The notes under the pieces were generated by a model. That model was not told the origin of the DNA. It saw nothing but the letters and a program-made list of their open reading frames with translations, and did not search any database. The position numbers were made by a program, and so were the translations under genes. From Candidatus Bipolaricaulota bacterium (GTDB lineage Bacteria > Bipolaricaulota > Bipolaricaulia > UBA7950 > UBA9294), in the NCBI GenBank assembly GCA_030612485.1, contig JAUWNS010000090.1:1-9130 (forward strand): 9,130 bases of DNA. The letters run 5' to 3'. The stretch's first letter is position 1; every line of letters begins with the position of its first letter. This document shows, in pieces, positions 5,960 through 9,130 of this stretch.

Positions 5960-8248
5960 TCAATCGGGTGTCTCTCCAGCAAATGGTGGGACAGGGCCAC
6001 CTGCATGGGCACGGTCAGAGGGAAGGGTGACCGAGAAGCTGCTCCCCTGGCCTTTCCCTGCGCTCCTTACCCCGATCGAGCCGTGCATCTCTTCCAACAA
6101 CCGCTTGACGATGGAGAGCCCCAGGCCGTTCCCATTCGGTTTGATCTGTTTTGCTTGTGGAGCGCGATAGAACTCGGCGAATATGCTCCGCTGTTCTTCG
6201 GGAGTGATTCCGATTCCGGTGTCGCAGATTTCCACTTGCATTCTCCCCTCTATTGCCTTGGTGCGGACGGTGATCTTCCCTCCGGCTGGGGTGTAGGATA
6301 TTGCGTTGTTAAGGAGGTTCATCAGAACCTGTTTCATGGCCATCTCATCGGCGTAGGCCTGGGCGGGATGCTGAGAGTAGTTCAGCTTCTGGCCCTTACA
6401 TTTCAGTCTCGGTGTCAACTCGGTAATGACTTTGTTGAGAACCGCGGCGAGATCGATCTGTTGCAACACTAAAGCGCTCTTCCCCGCTTCGATGCGGGAG
6501 ATATCGAGAAGGCTCTCAATGAGCGTATCGAGGCGTTTGGTCTGGTTCTTGATCCCCTCTATCTTCGTCCTCTGCTCTGCGGTCAGGTCGCCTCTCTTCA
6601 CCAACAGGTCAGCAAATCCGTGGATAATGGTGAGCGGTGTACGGAGTTCGTGCGTGGCGGTCGCCATAAACCGATTCTTCTCCTTGCCCATCTCGTTCAG
6701 GGTGTTAGCGCACACCTGTAACTGCTCCTCGTCTTTTCGGCGTTGCGTCACATCGTGTCCGATAGCCATCCATCCGGTTCCCTGTCCGTTCTCGTCGAGG
6801 AGCGGCGTCCCGTACCAGGCGATCACCTTCTCCTTCCCCTCCTTGGTGCGGATGGTCGTATCGATCCGCCGCGAGTTTCCAGTGTAGGTCGGCATCTGCT
6901 GTTGCCCATGACAGATGCTCTCCCGATATTCCTGGTTCGGGTAGAGCCACTTCCAAATCCTGCTGTTTCCAAGAACCTCATGTCGAGAGTAGCCGCTGAT
7001 CTGCTCCGCTTCATCGTTCCACAGGGTGATCTTCCCTTCTGGGTCCGTCACATTGATCCAGGCGCCCGCCACCTGGATGAGCTTTTCGTTGAACTCATGA
7101 AGTTGGTGCAGCTCATCGGCCAGTTTTTTCTCCTCGGTGATGTCGCGCAAGCACCCGATTGAGCCCTGATAGTTTCCCTCTTCATCCGCGATAGGGACCG
7201 CGGTTACCCGTGCCCAGAACTCCGATCCATCCTTTTTGAGGTAGAGCGCCTCGTAGGTGGACTTCCCTCCTCTTTCTCTCTTTTCCAGTTCCTCTCTTAG
7301 GGTATCGGCGAAATCGGGGTGGACCCAGAATGTGTAGGCCTTGCCAAGGATCTCTTCGCGCGGATACTGAAAGAGCTCACAGGCTTTCTTGTTGAGCCGT
7401 GTCATTCGATGCTCGGAATCCATCACAACGAGCCCTTCCCCCATCGTGTTCATCACGCGTTCTAGTTCTTCGTTTGCCACTCGCAACCTCTCTTCCGATG
7501 TGACACGCTCGGTGATATCCGAGGCAACGGAAATGACGCGACCGATGCCGGTGCAAGGAGGGAGCGGGCTGATTCGGGAGGAGAACCAGTGCCGCCCACC
7601 AGGGAGATCGAGGCTGTACTCGAAGGTTTGGATAACCCCTTCGCGAACGACCTTCTCTATTATCGGTATCGCCTGGGAGGCGAACTCCGACGGCATCACC
7701 TCCGCGATCCTCTTACCGAGAAACTCCTCGGGAGGAAGGTAGAAGAGGCCTGGCCTCGCTCCGTGCGCCTCAAGGAACCGACCGTCTTCGTCTATCACGA
7801 AGATCAGGTCGGGCATCGCCTCAACGAGGGTGCGGAACCTTTCCTCGCTCTCCCGCAGCGCTTCCGCAGCCTTCACCTGTGTGGTGACGTCTCGATCCAC
7901 GCCTTGGTAGCCGAGGAACTCGCCCTCGCTTCCGAGGATGGGGAAACCCGTCATTTCCAGTATCACGACGTGCCCGTCCTTGTGTACGTTACGGTTGCGC
8001 AATGCGATGAATGACTCTCTCTTCTGGATGACCCTCAGCGATTCGGTCTTAAGGGCCTCACGCTCCTCTTCCAGGAAGAAGTCATAGAAGTGACGTCCAA
8101 TGATCTCCGCGGGGGAGTAACCGAGGATCTCTTGCACTGCGAGACTGGAAAAGGTGTACCTCGCTTCCGTATCAATCTTCCATGCCCAGTCGCTCGTCCC
8201 GTCGACGGTCTTCCAGTGGGACTCAGTCGCGGCCGGCTCTTTATACAA
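5960..8248 (-). CDS. Soluble multi-PAS sensor histidine kinase
   Basis: A 762-residue kinase counted from a TTG at 8248. Four PAS/PAC units lie in tandem: about 10-128, 131-250, 253-375 and 380-503, each ending in a PAC-type motif (RDVT, SDIT, RDIT, HDVT). Then come a HisKA dimerisation domain with the phospho-acceptor H533 in ATHELRTP, and an HATPase_c domain with N-box NLLNNAISYTP (644-654), G1 DTGIG (676-680), F-box around FAEFYR (690-695) and G2 GNGLGLS (706-712). All catalytic motifs are intact. There are no membrane segments or HAMP domain, so it is cytoplasmic and should sense an internal cue or a PAS-bound cofactor; which one is not visible. It most likely phosphorylates D51 of the regulator encoded 47 bases downstream. 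The start is uncertain: TTG is the only ATG/GTG/TTG before the first PAS domain and has a poor ribosome site, and the frame is open back to 8362. Upstream on this strand lies ftsZ. A lone TATAAG at 8348-8343 has no matching -35. Confidence 0.92.
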   Translation of the reverse strand: MYKEPAATESHWKTVDGTSDWAWKIDTEARYTFSSLAVQEILGYSPAEIIGRHFYDFFLEEEREALKTESLRVIQKRESFIALRNRNVHKDGHVVILEMTGFPILGSEGEFLGYQGVDRDVTTQVKAAEALRESEERFRTLVEAMPDLIFVIDEDGRFLEAHGARPGLFYLPPEEFLGKRIAEVMPSEFASQAIPIIEKVVREGVIQTFEYSLDLPGGRHWFSSRISPLPPCTGIGRVISVASDITERVTSEERLRVANEELERVMNTMGEGLVVMDSEHRMTRLNKKACELFQYPREEILGKAYTFWVHPDFADTLREELEKRERGGKSTYEALYLKKDGSEFWARVTAVPIADEEGNYQGSIGCLRDITEEKKLADELHQLHEFNEKLIQVAGAWINVTDPEGKITLWNDEAEQISGYSRHEVLGNSRIWKWLYPNQEYRESICHGQQQMPTYTGNSRRIDTTIRTKEGKEKVIAWYGTPLLDENGQGTGWMAIGHDVTQRRKDEEQLQVCANTLNEMGKEKNRFMATATHELRTPLTIIHGFADLLVKRGDLTAEQRTKIEGIKNQTKRLDTLIESLLDISRIEAGKSALVLQQIDLAAVLNKVITELTPRLKCKGQKLNYSQHPAQAYADEMAMKQVLMNLLNNAISYTPAGGKITVRTKAIEGRMQVEICDTGIGITPEEQRSIFAEFYRAPQAKQIKPNGNGLGLSIVKRLLEEMHGSIGVRSAGKGQGSSFSVTLPSDRAHAGGPVPPFAGETPD

Positions 8249-8388
8249 GGAGGAGGCCCCGCGATCCTGTTTCTTGCGCCCACGGCTTGCGTTTTTTTGC
8301 TCGTTATTAATCAGAATTTCCCCTTCAAGACTGGACGAACTGCTTATACGTGTCGCTATCTACTTTATCCTACGGGAAAGAAGTTATA
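8249..8388 (-). other. Short gap between ftsZ and the kinase gene
   Basis: These 140 bases, read on the - strand, run from the ftsZ stop to the annotated kinase start. No terminator hairpin with a T-run is visible, so read-through from ftsZ is plausible. A weak TATAAG (-10-like) lies at 8348-8343. AAGGGG followed by in-frame CTG (8314-8312) and ATT (8311-8309) suggests the kinase may start inside this gap. Confidence 0.4.
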
Positions 8389-9130
8389 TTAATCGCTCTT
8401 CTCTTCCACGTTTGGCGCTTCTCTCTCCCTTCGCAGAAAGGCGGGGATATCGAGATCCTTGTCCATAGTGATCCGCTTTCGATGCTGAGGACGGTTCTTC
8501 CGCTCCAGTTCCTCATCGACCGATCCCTGGAAGTCGGCGGCGATCACCGTGATCTTGATCCCCTCTTCAAAATTCTCGTGCACGACCGCCCCGAAGACGA
8601 GGTCACACTCGGTCGCAGCCACCCGGCGAATTAGATCGGCTGCTGCAGTCACCTCGCCGAGTGTCAAGTCAATCCCGCCGGTGATGTTCATGATCATCTT
8701 TCGCGCACCGCGGATCGATTCCCCTTCGAGGAGAGGGTTGGTCGTTGCGATCTTGGCGGCGGTCACGGCGCGCTGCTCCCCCTGAGCCACCCCCAGCCCC
8801 ATCATTGCCTCTCCCGCGTCGGCGAGGACGTTGCGGATGTCGGCGAAATCCAGGTTCACCAAACCCCGCACGGTGATCAGGTCGGAGATCCCCCTCACTC
8901 CCTGATGGAGGATACCATCCGCCAGTTCGAATGACTTGGTTACCGTCAACCCTTTGGGAGCCGTCTCCAACAGGCGATCGTTGGAGATACAGATCACCAC
9001 ATCTGCCGCCTCGTGCAATTGGGCTAGGCCCTTCTCTGCGCGCTCCTTGCGGGTTGTTCCCTCAAAGGAGAACGGCGTAGTAACGACACCGATCGTCAGT
9101 GCGCCGTTCTCCTTGGCGATCTCTGCGATT
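8389..9130 (-). CDS. ftsZ: Cell division protein FtsZ, C-terminal part (5' end outside window)
   Basis: The last 246 codons of FtsZ, the tubulin-like GTPase that polymerises into the division ring at midcell. The window edge cuts the gene, so the N-terminal roughly 110-130 residues, including the GGGTGTG nucleotide loop, are missing. Visible: VVTTPFSFEGTTRKERAEKG (fragment residues 15-34), the SND of the nucleotide pocket (49-51), the T7 synergy loop NLDFAD (92-97) with both catalytic aspartates followed by AMMGLG, the C-terminal subdomain, and the C-terminal peptide DLDIPAFLRR (225-234), which in other bacteria binds FtsA, ZipA or SepF. The disordered linker before that peptide is very short, about 20 residues, and basic (RKNRPQHRKR). 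An acidic 12-residue tail follows the peptide. It ends in TAA at 8391-8389. The adjacent genes on its 3' side are a kinase and regulator, not further division genes. Confidence 0.97.
   Translation of the reverse strand, partial: IAEIAKENGALTIGVVTTPFSFEGTTRKERAEKGLAQLHEAADVVICISNDRLLETAPKGLTVTKSFELADGILHQGVRGISDLITVRGLVNLDFADIRNVLADAGEAMMGLGVAQGEQRAVTAAKIATTNPLLEGESIRGARKMIMNITGGIDLTLGEVTAAADLIRRVAATECDLVFGAVVHENFEEGIKITVIAADFQGSVDEELERKNRPQHRKRITMDKDLDIPAFLRREREAPNVEEKSD

Noticed and set aside
6005..7162. Several + strand frames of about 140-155 codons opposite the kinase
   Set aside because: They are antisense to intact kinase and PAS motifs and show no motifs of their own.

Overview
The window is bacterial. 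It holds six substantial genes plus one truncated gene at each edge (an ABC ATPase on the left, ftsZ on the right). FtsZ with a DIPAFLRR tail, an OmpR-type regulator, a multi-PAS histidine kinase and a secreted lamin-tail/PKD protein point to an uncultured-type, moderately GC-rich bacterium. I cannot name the phylum from sequence alone. There are no CRISPR arrays, tRNAs, rRNAs or recognisable transposases.

Layout, left to right. (1) Bases 1-2360, + strand: the 3' end of an ABC exporter ATPase followed by two ABC-2 type permeases, each joined to the gene before it by an ATGA stop/start overlap. This is a compact three-gene efflux operon. (2) Bases 2361-2732: a long non-coding stretch with several inverted repeats, a strongly Shine-Dalgarno-led tiny ORF resembling the end of an ABC ATPase, and a candidate promoter. 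(3) Bases 2733-5228, + strand: an exported 831-residue protein with a signal peptide, an N-terminal lamin-tail domain and seven PKD domains. (4) Bases 5250-8248, - strand: an OmpR-family response regulator preceded (in transcription) by a soluble four-PAS histidine kinase, forming a two-component pair. (5) Bases 8389-9130, - strand: the C-terminal two thirds of FtsZ, lying directly upstream of the kinase on the same strand.

The PKD gene and the regulator gene converge with only 21 bases between their stop codons. A perfect 15-bp inverted repeat, extendable to 18 bp with one bulged base, lies just inside the 3' end of the regulator gene and is the best terminator candidate for the PKD gene. 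The kinase and regulator are probably co-transcribed, and may be transcribed from ftsZ.

The strongest large-scale signal is a sequence-style break. The tetramer GATC, which is strand-symmetric, is rare in the first 2.7 kb (about 4 copies by hand count) and abundant afterwards (roughly 35-40 in the next 2.6 kb). ATA codons show the opposite trend. Either the ABC operon was acquired from another lineage or the contig joins two genomes near 2.4-2.7 kb. No gene here is of an unknown class. The points worth a second look are the break, the hairpin inside the regulator gene, the unclear start of the kinase, and the ftsZ/two-component linkage.
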